From positions 30,529 through 94,528 of the forward strand of contig DATHJB010000043.1 in the NCBI GenBank assembly GCA_035316325.1: a stretch of DNA of 64,000 nt, written 5' to 3'. Origin of the DNA: Acidimicrobiales bacterium (GTDB lineage: Bacteria > Actinomycetota > Acidimicrobiia > Acidimicrobiales > VFJN01). Made by a program: the position numbers and the translations under genes. This document shows positions 1 to 7,816 of this stretch, piece after piece (positions within the stretch are counted from its first letter, which is position 1; the number at the start of each line of letters is the position of its first letter). The notes beneath the pieces were generated by a model. That model ran no database searches, had not been told where the DNA came from, and worked only from the letters and a program-made list of their open reading frames with translations.

Positions 1-134
1 TGGCCGAAGTCGAACGGGTTGGGGGTCACCGCGATGCCGGCCGGCGTGACGAGGCAGCCGGTGAGCCCGGCGGCCAGGGCGGCGACGAGCGCGCCCGCGA
101 TCCCGCGACGACCCTTGCCTGCCCGTCCGCCCAT
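1..134 (-). CDS. Lipoprotein, N-terminal part only (cut by window edge)
   Basis: The minus strand opens with ATG at 134 and stays open to the window edge, so only about 44 residues are visible. They form a classic lipoprotein signal: a basic start (MGGRAGKGRRG), an Ala/Leu-rich core (residues 11-22) and the lipobox LTGC, followed by LVTPAGIAV. The product should be exported and lipidated on the cysteine. The mature part lies outside the window, so its function is unknown. It is divergent from the carboxylase gene at 270. The plus-strand open frame over the same bases lacks any recognisable protein and is treated as a shadow. Confidence 0.6.
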   Translation of the reverse strand, partial: MGGRAGKGRRGIAGALVAALAAGLTGCLVTPAGIAVTPNPFDFG

Positions 135-214
135 GCCCTGTCCTGCCTTCGCCTGCGCCTCGCCGGCTGTTTGCCGTCCATTTACTAGCGCGGACCGGGC
201 CGGCCGTGTCGAGC

Positions 215-253
215 AACCCGGTGAAGGCCTTCGGCTTCACTGTCACACCGGTT
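215..253. repeat. Nested hairpin repeat, copy A
   Basis: The outer arms AACC(C)GGTG (215-223) and CACCGGTT (246-253) pair over 8 bp with one bulged C. They enclose a GAAGG/CCTTC inner stem (223-232) and the single-stranded-looking block TTCACTGT. Bases 223-247 match 53245-53269 at 22 of 25 positions. The element ends 16 bases before the carboxylase start, so it lies in that gene's 5' region. It could be a mobile palindrome, a transcript structure or a regulatory site. The rest of the 135-269 gap shows nothing clear. Confidence 0.55.
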
Positions 254-269
254 AAGTAGCCTCGGTGGC

Positions 270-1823
270 ATGACGGTGTTCGGTCCCGACGAGTTGCCCG
301 AGGGGTCCAGCGAGCTGACCCAGCGGGTGGAGCGCGCGCTCGCCGGCAACCTCGCCAAGGTGGGCGACAAGCTGGCGAAGCAGAACAAGCTGTTCGTGCG
401 CGACCGGCTGGCGCTGCTGCTCGACGAGGGGTCGTTCGCCGAGGACGCCCTGCTGGCCAACAACACGGCCGACGACCTGCCGGCCGACGGGGTCGTCACC
501 GGGGTGGGGCGGGTCGACGGCCGGCCGGTGTGCGTGATGGCCAACGACCCCACGGTGAAGGCGGGGTCCTGGGGGGCCCGTACGGTCGAGAAGATCGTGC
601 GGCTCACGGAGTACGCGCTGCACCACGAGCTGCCGGTGTTCTGGCTGGTCGACTCGGCGGGTGCCCGGATCACCGACCAGGTCGAGCTGTTCCCGGGCCG
701 TCGGGGCGCCGGTCGGATCTTCTACAACCAGGTGCGGCTGTCGGGGCGGGTGCCCCAGGTCTGCTGCCTGTTCGGGCCGTCGGCGGCGGGCGGCGCCTAC
801 ATCCCGTCGTTCTGCGACGTGGTGTTCATGGTGGAGGGCAACGCCTCCATGTACCTGGGGTCGCCGCGGATGGCCGAGATGGTGATCGGCGAGAAGGCCA
901 CGTTCGAGGAGATGGGCGGTGCCCGGATGCACGCCACCTTGTCGGGCTGCGGCGACAACCTGGCGGTCGACGACGCCGACGCCCTCGACCAGGCCCGCGC
1001 CTGGTTCAGCTACTTCCCGCAGACGTGGCGGGAGGTCCCGCCGCGCTACGAGGCCCGACCACCGGCCGCGGCGCTGACCGCGGCGGTCGTGCCCGCCGAG
1101 GAGCAGCTCGCCTACGACATGCACGAGGTGATCGACGGGCTGGTCGACGCCGAGTCGTTCTTCGAGCGCATGCCGCTGTTCGCCCCGGAGCTGATCACCG
1201 GCCTGGCGCTCCTCGACGGGCAGCCGGTGGGCGTGGTCGCCAACAACCCGCAGAACAAGGGCGGGGTGCTGTTCGTCGACTCGGCCGACAAGGCGGCCCG
1301 GTTCGTCTGGCTGTGCGACGCCTTCAACGTCCCGCTGCTGTTCCTGGCCGACGTGCCGGGCTTCATGATCGGCACCGAGGTCGAGCGGCACGGGATCATC
1401 CGCCACGGGGCGAAGATGGTCACGGCGGTGAGCGAGGCGACGGTGCCGAAGCTGTCGGTGATCGTGCGGAAGGCCTACGGGGCCGGGCTGTACGCCATGT
1501 CGGGGCCGGCGTTCGAGCCCGAGGCGACGATCGCCCTCCCGACGGCCCGCATCGCGGTGATGGGGCCCGACGCCGCGGTCAACGCGGTGTTCGCCAACAA
1601 GATCGCCGCCATCGAGGATCCCGACGAGCGCGAGGCCTTCGTCGAGGCGCAGCGCCGGGAGTACGAGGCCGACGTCGACCTGTACCGCCTGGCCTCCGAG
1701 CTCGTGATCGACGCCGTCGTCGACTTCCCCCAGCTCCGCGACGAGTGCATCCGCCGCCTCGCCCTGGCCACGGGCAAGCGGCGCGAGTTCTCGGACCGCC
1801 GCCACGGGGTGCCGCCGGTATGA
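270..1823 (+). CDS. Acyl-CoA carboxylase, carboxyltransferase (beta) subunit
   Basis: A 517-residue protein with the two crotonase-like halves of biotin-dependent carboxyltransferases. The N-terminal half has DSAGARI and a Gly/Ala-rich oxyanion segment (GPSAAGGAYIPSF). The C-terminal half has NNPQNKGG, DVPGFMIG and GAGLYAMSG. These subunits move carboxybiotin's CO2 onto an acyl-CoA in the cytosol. The last bases overlap the start of an HMG-CoA-lyase-like gene, which favours a 3-methylcrotonyl-CoA carboxylase role in leucine breakdown. A propionyl- or geranyl-CoA type enzyme is possible. The biotin carboxylase/carrier subunit is not in the window and must be supplied in trans. Confidence 0.9.
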   Translation: MTVFGPDELPEGSSELTQRVERALAGNLAKVGDKLAKQNKLFVRDRLALLLDEGSFAEDALLANNTADDLPADGVVTGVGRVDGRPVCVMANDPTVKAGSWGARTVEKIVRLTEYALHHELPVFWLVDSAGARITDQVELFPGRRGAGRIFYNQVRLSGRVPQVCCLFGPSAAGGAYIPSFCDVVFMVEGNASMYLGSPRMAEMVIGEKATFEEMGGARMHATLSGCGDNLAVDDADALDQARAWFSYFPQTWREVPPRYEARPPAAALTAAVVPAEEQLAYDMHEVIDGLVDAESFFERMPLFAPELITGLALLDGQPVGVVANNPQNKGGVLFVDSADKAARFVWLCDAFNVPLLFLADVPGFMIGTEVERHGIIRHGAKMVTAVSEATVPKLSVIVRKAYGAGLYAMSGPAFEPEATIALPTARIAVMGPDAAVNAVFANKIAAIEDPDEREAFVEAQRREYEADVDLYRLASELVIDAVVDFPQLRDECIRRLALATGKRREFSDRRHGVPPV

Positions 1824-2728
1824 GCGCGTCCGAGCGGGTGACGATTCGGGAGGTGGGGCCGCGTGACGGGCTCCAACCCGAGGCGGTGCAGCCGGTGACG
1901 GTGCGGGCGGGGTTGGTCGACCGGTTGGTGGCGGCGGGGGTGACGACGGTCGAGGCGGTGGCGTTCGTGTCGCCCAGGGCGGTCCCGCAGATGGAGGGCG
2001 CGGGCGAGGTGCTGGCCGCGGTGGAGCGGGTGGAGGGGGTCCGGTACCTGGCGCTGGTCCCCAACGCCAAGGGGGCCGAGCTGGCCGTGGCCGCGGGGGT
2101 CGACGGGCTGTCGCTCACGGTGTCGGCCTCGGCCGTCTACAGCCAGCGCAACGTGCGGATGTCGGTGGAGGAGTCGTTGGGCCAGGTGGCCGCGGTGCGC
2201 CGGGTGGTGGGCGCCGCGCTGCCGCTCGACACCGTGATCTCCTGCGCCTTCGGGTCGCCGTACGAGGGTGACATCCCGGTCGCCGAGGTGGCGGCCATCG
2301 CCGGCCGGGCCACCGACGCCGGTTCCACCAGCCTCACGTTCGCCGACACCACCGGCATGGGCGGCCCCCGGGGCGTGGAGGAGCTGCTGGCCGTGGTGGG
2401 CGTCGACGTCGGCCTGCACCTCCACGACACCCGCGGCACCGCGCTGGTCAACGCCTATGCGGGGCTCCAGGCCGGCGTCCGCCGCTTCGACACCGCGGTG
2501 GGCGGCATCGGCGGCTCCCCGTTCGCCAAGGGGGCGGGCGGCAACCTCGCCACCGAGGACCTGGTCAACCTGTGCGACAGCCTCGGCCTCGCCACCGGCA
2601 TCGACCTGGCGCAGCTGCTCGACGTCTCCCGCGGCCTCGCCGACACCCTCGGCCACCCCATGCCCTCCCGCCTCACCGCCGCCGGCCCGTCGACGGCGCC
2701 TACGGCGCCTGAGAAGGGCCGCGGATAG
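1820..2728 (+). CDS. Hydroxymethylglutaryl-CoA lyase-like protein
   Basis: A 302-residue TIM-barrel protein of the HMGL/DRE-TIM family. It has the N-terminal VGPRDGLQ signature, a metal-binding HLHDTRG motif and the C-terminal loop GGSPFAKGAGGNLATEDLV. ATG at 1820 overlaps the stop of the carboxylase gene (ATGA), so the pair is translationally coupled. Family enzymes split HMG-CoA to acetoacetate and acetyl-CoA, the last step of leucine degradation. One oddity is that the loop residue that is the catalytic Cys in characterised lyases (GGCP) is Ser233 here (codon 2516-2518). The protein may therefore act on another 3-hydroxyacyl-CoA or use serine. Confidence 0.85.
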   Translation: MSASERVTIREVGPRDGLQPEAVQPVTVRAGLVDRLVAAGVTTVEAVAFVSPRAVPQMEGAGEVLAAVERVEGVRYLALVPNAKGAELAVAAGVDGLSLTVSASAVYSQRNVRMSVEESLGQVAAVRRVVGAALPLDTVISCAFGSPYEGDIPVAEVAAIAGRATDAGSTSLTFADTTGMGGPRGVEELLAVVGVDVGLHLHDTRGTALVNAYAGLQAGVRRFDTAVGGIGGSPFAKGAGGNLATEDLVNLCDSLGLATGIDLAQLLDVSRGLADTLGHPMPSRLTAAGPSTAPTAPEKGRG

Positions 2729-2733
2729 GTCCG

Positions 2734-2816
2734 CCTCGCCCCGGAGCGAGGTGCTGTGCTGCCGGGAGGCCCCGCTGCCGAGCAGGTCGTCGGCCGCCGA
2801 ATGCCCACGTGTGGGC
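2734..2816. terminator. Two hairpins between convergent genes
   Basis: CCTCGC (2734-2739) pairs with GCGAGG (2746-2751) across a 6-base loop. GCCCAC (2803-2808) pairs with GTGGGC (2811-2816) across a 2-base loop. They lie between the lyase gene and the convergent gene ending at 2843, so they probably terminate transcription from both sides. Neither has a clear T-run, which is common in GC-rich genomes. Confidence 0.4.
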
Positions 2817-2842
2817 TGCACGAACGCCCTGTTCGCGGGCCT

Positions 2843-3643
2843 CTACAGCAGGGTGAGCGATGTGGCGATCTCGTCGGCGACCTCGCGCTCGAGGTCGAGC
2901 TGGCGGAAGGTGAGGTAGGTCAGCTTCCACACCTGGCCGCCATGGACGAGCAGGTAGTCGACGCGGCTGAACGCTCCCGATGCGGTGTTCTCGACCCAGG
3001 CGATGTCGCCGGACGGACCGGTCAGCCGGCCCTGGGCGGGGTTGGTGACGCCCACGCCGGCGTAGGCGTCGACGAACGTACTGACCACCTGGTCGAGCCC
3101 CATGTCGCCGGGGTTCCGCTCGATCGCGACGAACGCCGGCTGCGCCGGGCCGGAGTCGGGAGCCTCGCCGTCGAGGGCGAGCAGACGGGGACCGGTGGAG
3201 GCGATCTCGGCGGCGACGTTGTCGGCGAACGTGGCGCCGTCGGGGCTGTCGGGCTGCAGCTGCGCCCCGACGCCGGTGGCGTCGCCGTCGAGCACGGCGT
3301 AGCGCCAGGTGCCCGGGAGGCGGATCGTGAACCCCTGGGCGCCGCCGTCGACGTCCTGCCAGGCGGGCTCGGGAGCGGTGGTGGTGGTCGTCGAGGTGGA
3401 GGTGGAGGTGGACGTCGTGGTGGTCGCCGCCGGCTCCTCCCCGGCGTCCTCGCCGGCGGCGGTGTCGTCCGCCGGGTCGTCGTCGCCCGACCTGGTGACG
3501 ACGAACACGCTCGCCGCGGCGACCACGGCCACGATCGCCGCCAGCGCCACCCACAACCCGACCTTCCGCCCTGCCGGCGGCGGCTCGGCCGCCACCGTGT
3601 CGTCGCCCGTGCCGTCCTGTGTCCCGTCCGCCTCGTCGCCCAT
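2843..3643 (-). CDS. Single-pass membrane-anchored protein, extracytoplasmic domain of unknown function
   Basis: 266 residues. A short acidic cytosolic start (MGDEADGTQDGTGDD) is followed by one membrane helix (about residues 28-50, VGLWVALAAIVAVVAAASVF), an acidic stretch and a Thr/Ser-rich linker (about 73-92). The outer globular domain (about 95-266) begins near GGAQGFTIRLPGTWRY. That domain resembles the beta-rich lipoprotein/PsbP-like folds seen in many actinobacterial exported proteins, but I cannot name a family. Its overall plan matches the protein at 25707-26411. It is divergent from 3678 with only 34 bases between, so the promoters overlap. Confidence 0.7.
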   Translation of the reverse strand: MGDEADGTQDGTGDDTVAAEPPPAGRKVGLWVALAAIVAVVAAASVFVVTRSGDDDPADDTAAGEDAGEEPAATTTTSTSTSTSTTTTTAPEPAWQDVDGGAQGFTIRLPGTWRYAVLDGDATGVGAQLQPDSPDGATFADNVAAEIASTGPRLLALDGEAPDSGPAQPAFVAIERNPGDMGLDQVVSTFVDAYAGVGVTNPAQGRLTGPSGDIAWVENTASGAFSRVDYLLVHGGQVWKLTYLTFRQLDLEREVADEIATSLTLL

Positions 3644-3677
3644 GGTGGCGAGACGCTAGCGCTGGCAGCATGGGGGG

Positions 3678-4289
3678 ATGTCGTCGCCCGGGCCTGCGCA
3701 GAACCGGGTGACGCCGGGCGGGGAGATCGTGGCGCTCGACCAGCGGGGGATGTTCATGGGCAACCGGGGGTGCATCCACCGGCGGGTCGGGGAGATCGCC
3801 CGGCCGTGGCAGGTGCGCCGCTGGATCACCTGCCGGCTGGAGCACAAGGGCTGGGTGGCGCCCAAATGGGAGCCGAACCGCTGGACGCCGCTGTTCTTCT
3901 GGGACGAGGCGGTGGCGCTGGCGGCGGGCCATCGCCCCTGCGCGCTGTGCCGTCGGCCCGACTTCGACCGCTGGTGCGATGCCTGGGCAGCGGCGTTCGG
4001 GGAGCGCCAGCGGGTCGACCCGATGGACCGCCGGATGCACGACGACCGCGTCGACGCGACCCGTTCCCAGCGCCACCACCTCCTCGCCTGGGCCGACGTC
4101 CCCGCCGGTGCGTTCGCCCTGGTGGACGGCTCCCCGTCACTGGTGCTCCGCGACCGGGTCGTGCCGTGGTCGCCCGCCGGCTACGGCCCGCCGCACGACC
4201 GGCCGACCGTGGGCGAGGCCGTGGTGATGACACCGGCCTGCACCGTCGACGTGCTGCGGCACGGCTACGAACCGGTGGTCCACCCGTGA
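3678..4289 (+). CDS. Conserved hypothetical protein with HRPCALCRR motif
   Basis: 203 residues, probably cytosolic, with no signal or membrane helix. It contains RRWITCRLEHKG, an aromatic segment WTPLFFWDEAVALAAG and then HRPCALCRR. I recognise this arrangement from uncharacterised actinobacterial proteins, but no function is known to me. The closely spaced Cys-X2-Cys with nearby His suggests metal binding, which is inference. ATG at 3678 follows a G-rich ribosome site. The stop overlaps the GTG of the NUDIX gene (GTGA), so the two are co-translated. Confidence 0.65.
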   Translation: MSSPGPAQNRVTPGGEIVALDQRGMFMGNRGCIHRRVGEIARPWQVRRWITCRLEHKGWVAPKWEPNRWTPLFFWDEAVALAAGHRPCALCRRPDFDRWCDAWAAAFGERQRVDPMDRRMHDDRVDATRSQRHHLLAWADVPAGAFALVDGSPSLVLRDRVVPWSPAGYGPPHDRPTVGEAVVMTPACTVDVLRHGYEPVVHP

Positions 4290-4831
4290 TCCTGGAGTTC
4301 TGCGCCGACTGCGGCGCACCGCTGGGGAAGCCGCCGCCCTGCGCGTGCGCGTCCTGCGGGGCCGAGTTCTGGGACAACGCCAAGCCGTGCGGCGGCGCCT
4401 TCGTGACCCACCGCGGGCGGTTGCTCTTGGTCCAGCGGGCGCACGCACCGTGGGCCGGCCACTGGGACGTGCCGGGCGGCTTCTGCGACGGCGCCGAGCA
4501 CCCGGAGGCGACCACCCTGCGGGAGGTCCGGGAGGAGACGGGCCTGGCGATCCGGCTGACGGGCCTGCTGGGGATGTGGATCGACCGCTACGGCGACGAC
4601 ACCACGTACGCCACCCTCAACATCTACTTCCACGCCGTGCCCGACCCCGACGGCCCCGACGGCCCCGATGGCGTCGATGGGGACGTCGTCGCCGCGGTAG
4701 TCGCCGAGGACGAGATCGCCGCCGTCCGTTGGTTCACACCCGCCGAGCTGGCCGATGCCCCGCTGGCGTTCTCGGATCACATGCGTGACGCCGTCGACCG
4801 CTGGCTCACGTGGGACGCGGGGCGTACATGA
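4286..4831 (+). CDS. NUDIX hydrolase with N-terminal zinc ribbon
   Basis: 181 residues from GTG 4286, chosen because it overlaps the previous stop and begins just before the zinc ribbon. The ribbon has CADCG and CACASCG (about residues 5-25). The Nudix box reads [20 protein letters not shown] and continues with ETG; it lacks only strict spacing doubts, and the REVREE core that binds Mg is intact. Such enzymes hydrolyse nucleoside diphosphates linked to another group (sugar, NAD, alcohol). The true substrate cannot be read. A Gly-Pro-Asp repeat (about 113-127) is an odd low-complexity insert. The gene converges on and overlaps the next one by 26 bases. Confidence 0.85.
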   Translation: MILEFCADCGAPLGKPPPCACASCGAEFWDNAKPCGGAFVTHRGRLLLVQRAHAPWAGHWDVPGGFCDGAEHPEATTLREVREETGLAIRLTGLLGMWIDRYGDDTTYATLNIYFHAVPDPDGPDGPDGVDGDVVAAVVAEDEIAAVRWFTPAELADAPLAFSDHMRDAVDRWLTWDAGRT

Positions 4832-5141
4832 TCACCGCCACGCCGAGGAGGCAGAGGGCGGCGCCGGCGAGGTCGTAGCGGTCGGGGCGGAAGCCGTCGG
4901 CCGCGACGCCCCAGGCCAGGGAGCCGGCGACAAAGATCCCGCCGTAGGCCGCCAGGATCCGGCCGAAGTTGGGGTCGTCCTGGAGGGTCGCGACGAACCC
5001 GTAGGCGGCCAGCGCGGCGATGCCGGCGCCGATCCAGGCGACGCCGCGGTGCTCGCGGACGCCCTGCCAGACGAGCCAGGCGCCGCCGATCTCGGCGACG
5101 GCGGCGAGGGCGAACAGCAGGAGGGAGCGCAGCACCGACAT
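4806..5141 (-). CDS. UPF0060 (YnfA-like) small membrane protein
   Basis: 111 residues with four membrane helices: about 5-22 ([19 protein letters not shown]), 33-52, 62-80 and 90-107. The pattern [17 protein letters not shown] and [13 protein letters not shown] is typical of the UPF0060/YnfA family. These resemble small multidrug resistance proteins, and some have been linked to efflux of quaternary ammonium compounds. Substrate here is unknown. Its 3' end overlaps the NUDIX gene on the other strand by 26 bases. Confidence 0.85.
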   Translation of the reverse strand: MSVLRSLLLFALAAVAEIGGAWLVWQGVREHRGVAWIGAGIAALAAYGFVATLQDDPNFGRILAAYGGIFVAGSLAWGVAADGFRPDRYDLAGAALCLLGVAVIMYAPRPT

Positions 5142-5182
5142 GGCGGCCGACGCTACCCACGCCGGGTGGTGCGGCGTGGGGC

Positions 5183-5214
5183 TTGACCTTCAAGTCGACT
5201 CGAAGGCTTACCCT
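5183..5214 (+). promoter_or_regulatory. MerR-type operator-promoter
   Basis: A TTGACC -35 (5183-5188) and a TTACCC or TACCCT -10 (5208-5214) are separated by 19-20 bases. That stretched spacer is the hallmark of promoters opened by MerR proteins. A nearly perfect palindrome, CCTTCAAGTCGACTCGAAGG (5187-5206), fills the spacer. Transcription would begin at or next to the ATG at 5221, giving a leaderless mRNA. This fits autoregulation of the downstream gene. Confidence 0.75.
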
Positions 5215-5220
5215 GCCGTC

Positions 5221-5976
5221 ATGGCCACCACGTACCGGATCGCCGAGGTGGCGCAGCGCTCGGGCTTCACGCCGGCCACGCTGCGCTACTACGAGGACAT
5301 CGGCCTGCTCACGCCGTCCGGTCGCACCGCGGCGGGCTACCGGCTCTACGACGACACCTCGCTGGACCGGCTCCGCTTCATCGGCCGGGCCAAGCAGCTC
5401 GGTTGCAGCCTCGACGAGGTCGCCGAGCTGACGGAGGCCTGGGACGGCGGGCGCTGCGGGCCGGTGCAGGAGCGCCTGCGGGCGGCCGTCGACGCCAAGG
5501 TCGCCGAGGCCCACGCCCAGATCGCCGAGCTCACCACCTTCACGGCCGACCTCCAGCGGGCCGCCGCGGTGCTGTCGACACACCGCCCCGAGGGCCCCTG
5601 CGACGACCACTGCGGCTGCGTCTCGGCCGGCGGCGCCGACTCGGTCGGGGCGCCGGTGCCGCTGGTCGCCAAGGCCGACGCGGGTGGCGGGGAGCCGATC
5701 GCCTGCACGCTCGGCGCTGCCGACATGGCGGGGCGCCTGGGGGAGTGGCAGTCGCTGCTGGAGGGTGTCGTCGCCCGCCGGCCGCTCGACGATGCCGGCC
5801 TCCGCCTCGAGCTCGGCGCCGACGTCGACGTGGCGGAGGTCGCCCGCCTCGCCGCCGCCGAGCAGGTCTGCTGCCGGTTCTTCGGTTTCGCCCTGGTGAT
5901 CGACGCCCGGGGCACCGCCCTGGAGGTCCACGCCCCGGCCGACGCCGCCGACGTCGTGTCCGCGCTCTTCGGCTAG
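5221..5976 (+). CDS. MerR-family transcriptional regulator with Cys-rich C-terminal domain
   Basis: 251 residues. The N-terminal winged helix (about 1-70) has the family signature RIAEVAQRSGFTPATLRYYE, and a dimerisation coiled coil follows (about 80-125). Cysteines in CDDHCGC (about 128-134) lie where metal or thiol sensors of this family bind their ligand. The extra C-terminal domain (about 160-251) carries EQVCCRFFGF, a motif I have seen in actinobacterial metal-related regulators. The ligand is probably a metal or redox signal, which is inference. No target gene other than itself is evident. Its stop codon shares CTAG with the stop of the convergent response regulator. Confidence 0.85.
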   Translation: MATTYRIAEVAQRSGFTPATLRYYEDIGLLTPSGRTAAGYRLYDDTSLDRLRFIGRAKQLGCSLDEVAELTEAWDGGRCGPVQERLRAAVDAKVAEAHAQIAELTTFTADLQRAAAVLSTHRPEGPCDDHCGCVSAGGADSVGAPVPLVAKADAGGGEPIACTLGAADMAGRLGEWQSLLEGVVARRPLDDAGLRLELGADVDVAEVARLAAAEQVCCRFFGFALVIDARGTALEVHAPADAADVVSALFG

Positions 5977-6641
5977 GGGGCGTCACCCACACCGGCGAGG
6001 CCGGTCTGGTAGGCGACGACGACGAGTTGGGCGCGGTCGCGGGCGTGGAGCTTGGTCATCGCCCGGTTGACGTGGGTCTTCGCCGTGTGGGGGCTCATGA
6101 CCAGGTGGCGGGCGATGGCGTCGTTGGTGAAGCCGTGGGCGACCAGTCGGGTGACCTCCCGTTCCCGGTCGGTGAGCACGTCGAGGCGCTCGGGGGCGAC
6201 GGGCCGGGGTGAGCGGCGGGTGAACTCGTCGACCACCCGGCGGGTGACGGTGGGCGCCAGCAGGCTGTGGCCGGCGGCGACGGTGCGGACCGCGGCGTGG
6301 AGCTCGTCGGCGTCGAGGTCCTTGAGCAGGAAGCCGCTGGCGCCGGCTTCGAGCGCCCCGAACACGTAGTCGTCGATCTCGAAGGTGGTGAGCACCACGA
6401 CCCGCACGTCGTCGAGCGTGGGGTCGGCGGCGATGGCACGGGTGGCGGCGAGCCCGTCGAGCACCGGCATGCGGACGTCCATGAGCACGACGTCGGGCCG
6501 GGCGGCGCGGGCGAGGTCGATGGCGTCGCGGCCGTTGGCGGCCTCGCCGACCACGACGATGTCGTCGGTGAGCTCGAGCATGGCCCGGAACCCGACGCGC
6601 ACGACGGTCTGGTCGTCGGCGAGCAGCACGCGGATGGTCAT
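5973..6641 (-). CDS. NarL/LuxR-family response regulator
   Basis: 222 residues. The receiver domain (1-120) has the acidic pair DD (9-10), phospho-acceptor Asp in VVLMDVRMP (about 54), and LTTFE and LLKDLD. The LuxR-type HTH (about 150-210) reads LTDREREVTRLVAHGFTNDA. It is the last gene of the operon ABC ATPase, permease, kinase, regulator, and overlaps the kinase stop (ATGA). It probably activates the two ABC genes in response to the kinase. Confidence 0.9.
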   Translation of the reverse strand: MTIRVLLADDQTVVRVGFRAMLELTDDIVVVGEAANGRDAIDLARAARPDVVLMDVRMPVLDGLAATRAIAADPTLDDVRVVVLTTFEIDDYVFGALEAGASGFLLKDLDADELHAAVRTVAAGHSLLAPTVTRRVVDEFTRRSPRPVAPERLDVLTDREREVTRLVAHGFTNDAIARHLVMSPHTAKTHVNRAMTKLHARDRAQLVVVAYQTGLAGVGDAP

Positions 6642-7801
6642 GCCGAGGCAGCCGTGTCGGTCGTGGCGGGGAGGACGGCGTGGACGGCGAAGCCACCGCC
6701 GGGGACGGGGCCGTGCGAGAGGTGGCCACCGGCAGCGCCGGCTCGTTCGGTCATGCCGAGCAGGCCGTAGCCGTTCCCGGTCGGCGGCGCCGGGGTGGTG
6801 CCGTCGTCGGTCACGTCGACCACCAGGCAGTTGCCGCGCCGCCGCAGCGACACGGCGACCGTGCGGGCGTTGCTGTGGCGGACCACGTTGGTGAGCGCCT
6901 CCTGGACGATGCGGTAGGCCGCCAGCTCGGTCGCCGCCGGTAGCTCGACGGCCGCGGCAACTGGGTCCTCGTCGACGGTGACGGCGATCCCGGCGGCCCG
7001 GGCGGTGTGCGCCAACCCGTCGAGGCCCGCCAGCCGGGGCGCCGGACCGATGCCGTCGCCGGCGCCGTCGCGCATGAGGGCCACGGTGGCGCGCAGCTCC
7101 TGCAGCGCCTCCTTGCTCGACGCCCGGGCCTGGGCGAGGGCGGCGCGGGCCGTGTCGGGGTTGGTGTCGAACGCCGCGACCGCCAGCCCCATCTGCACGT
7201 TGACCGCCGCCATGGTGTGGGCGACGAGGTCGTGGAACTCGTGGGCGATGCGGGCCCGCTCGGCGTCGACCCGGCGCCCGGCCTCCCGCTCGCGCTCGGC
7301 GTGCGCCCAGGCGAGCAGCTCACGGCGATTCCGGGTCGCCTCGCCCAGGGCGAGCGGCACGAGCGGCCACAGCATCTCCATCACCGGCGACCCGCCGCGG
7401 GCGCCGATCGGGTCGCTGCTGGTGAACCCGAGCAGCCCCGACCACGCCGACGCCACCGCCCCGGTGACCAGCGTGGTCCGGCGGTCGTGGGACACGGCGA
7501 CGGCGTAGAGGGCGACCATGGTGGGAAGGTTGAGCAGCTCGCCGTGGTGGCCGAGCAGGTACCAGCCGGTCAGCGCCGCGCCGCACACGAGGGCGGTGGC
7601 GAAGGGCCGGCGCCGCCGGAACCACAGCGCCCCGATCGACACGACGGTCAGGGCGTAGGTGAGGGCGTCGGCCTGGCGGGTGCCCGCCTCGTTCCACCAG
7701 GCATCCATCGCCGTCGGGAGGCCGACGGCGACGAGCACGGCCGCGTCGAGCACGGCCGGCGGTGCTCGACGCACCCGATCGAACCAGGTCACGGTCGCCA
7801 C
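6638..7801 (-). CDS. Sensor histidine kinase, HisKA_3 (DesK/NarX-like) type
   Basis: 387 residues from a GTG start. About five membrane helices occupy residues 15-160 with little outside the membrane. The dimerisation helix holds the phospho-acceptor His in IAHEFHDLVAHTMAAVNV (about 185-202). The HATPase domain has the N box EALTNVVRHSN and a G box GNGYGLLGMTERA. Kinases built like this often sense the membrane or work with an ABC exporter in antibiotic or peptide defence. Gene order here (ATPase, permease, kinase, regulator) fits that. Confidence 0.88.
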   Translation of the reverse strand: MATVTWFDRVRRAPPAVLDAAVLVAVGLPTAMDAWWNEAGTRQADALTYALTVVSIGALWFRRRRPFATALVCGAALTGWYLLGHHGELLNLPTMVALYAVAVSHDRRTTLVTGAVASAWSGLLGFTSSDPIGARGGSPVMEMLWPLVPLALGEATRNRRELLAWAHAEREREAGRRVDAERARIAHEFHDLVAHTMAAVNVQMGLAVAAFDTNPDTARAALAQARASSKEALQELRATVALMRDGAGDGIGPAPRLAGLDGLAHTARAAGIAVTVDEDPVAAAVELPAATELAAYRIVQEALTNVVRHSNARTVAVSLRRRGNCLVVDVTDDGTTPAPPTGNGYGLLGMTERAGAAGGHLSHGPVPGGGFAVHAVLPATTDTAASA

Positions 7802-7816
7802 GGTACGCGAGCCGGC

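Noticed and set aside
252..1805. A 517-codon open frame opposite the carboxylase gene
   Set aside because: Mirror-frame composition (rich in Arg, His, Leu, Asp) with no motifs, while the plus strand has a clear carboxyltransferase.
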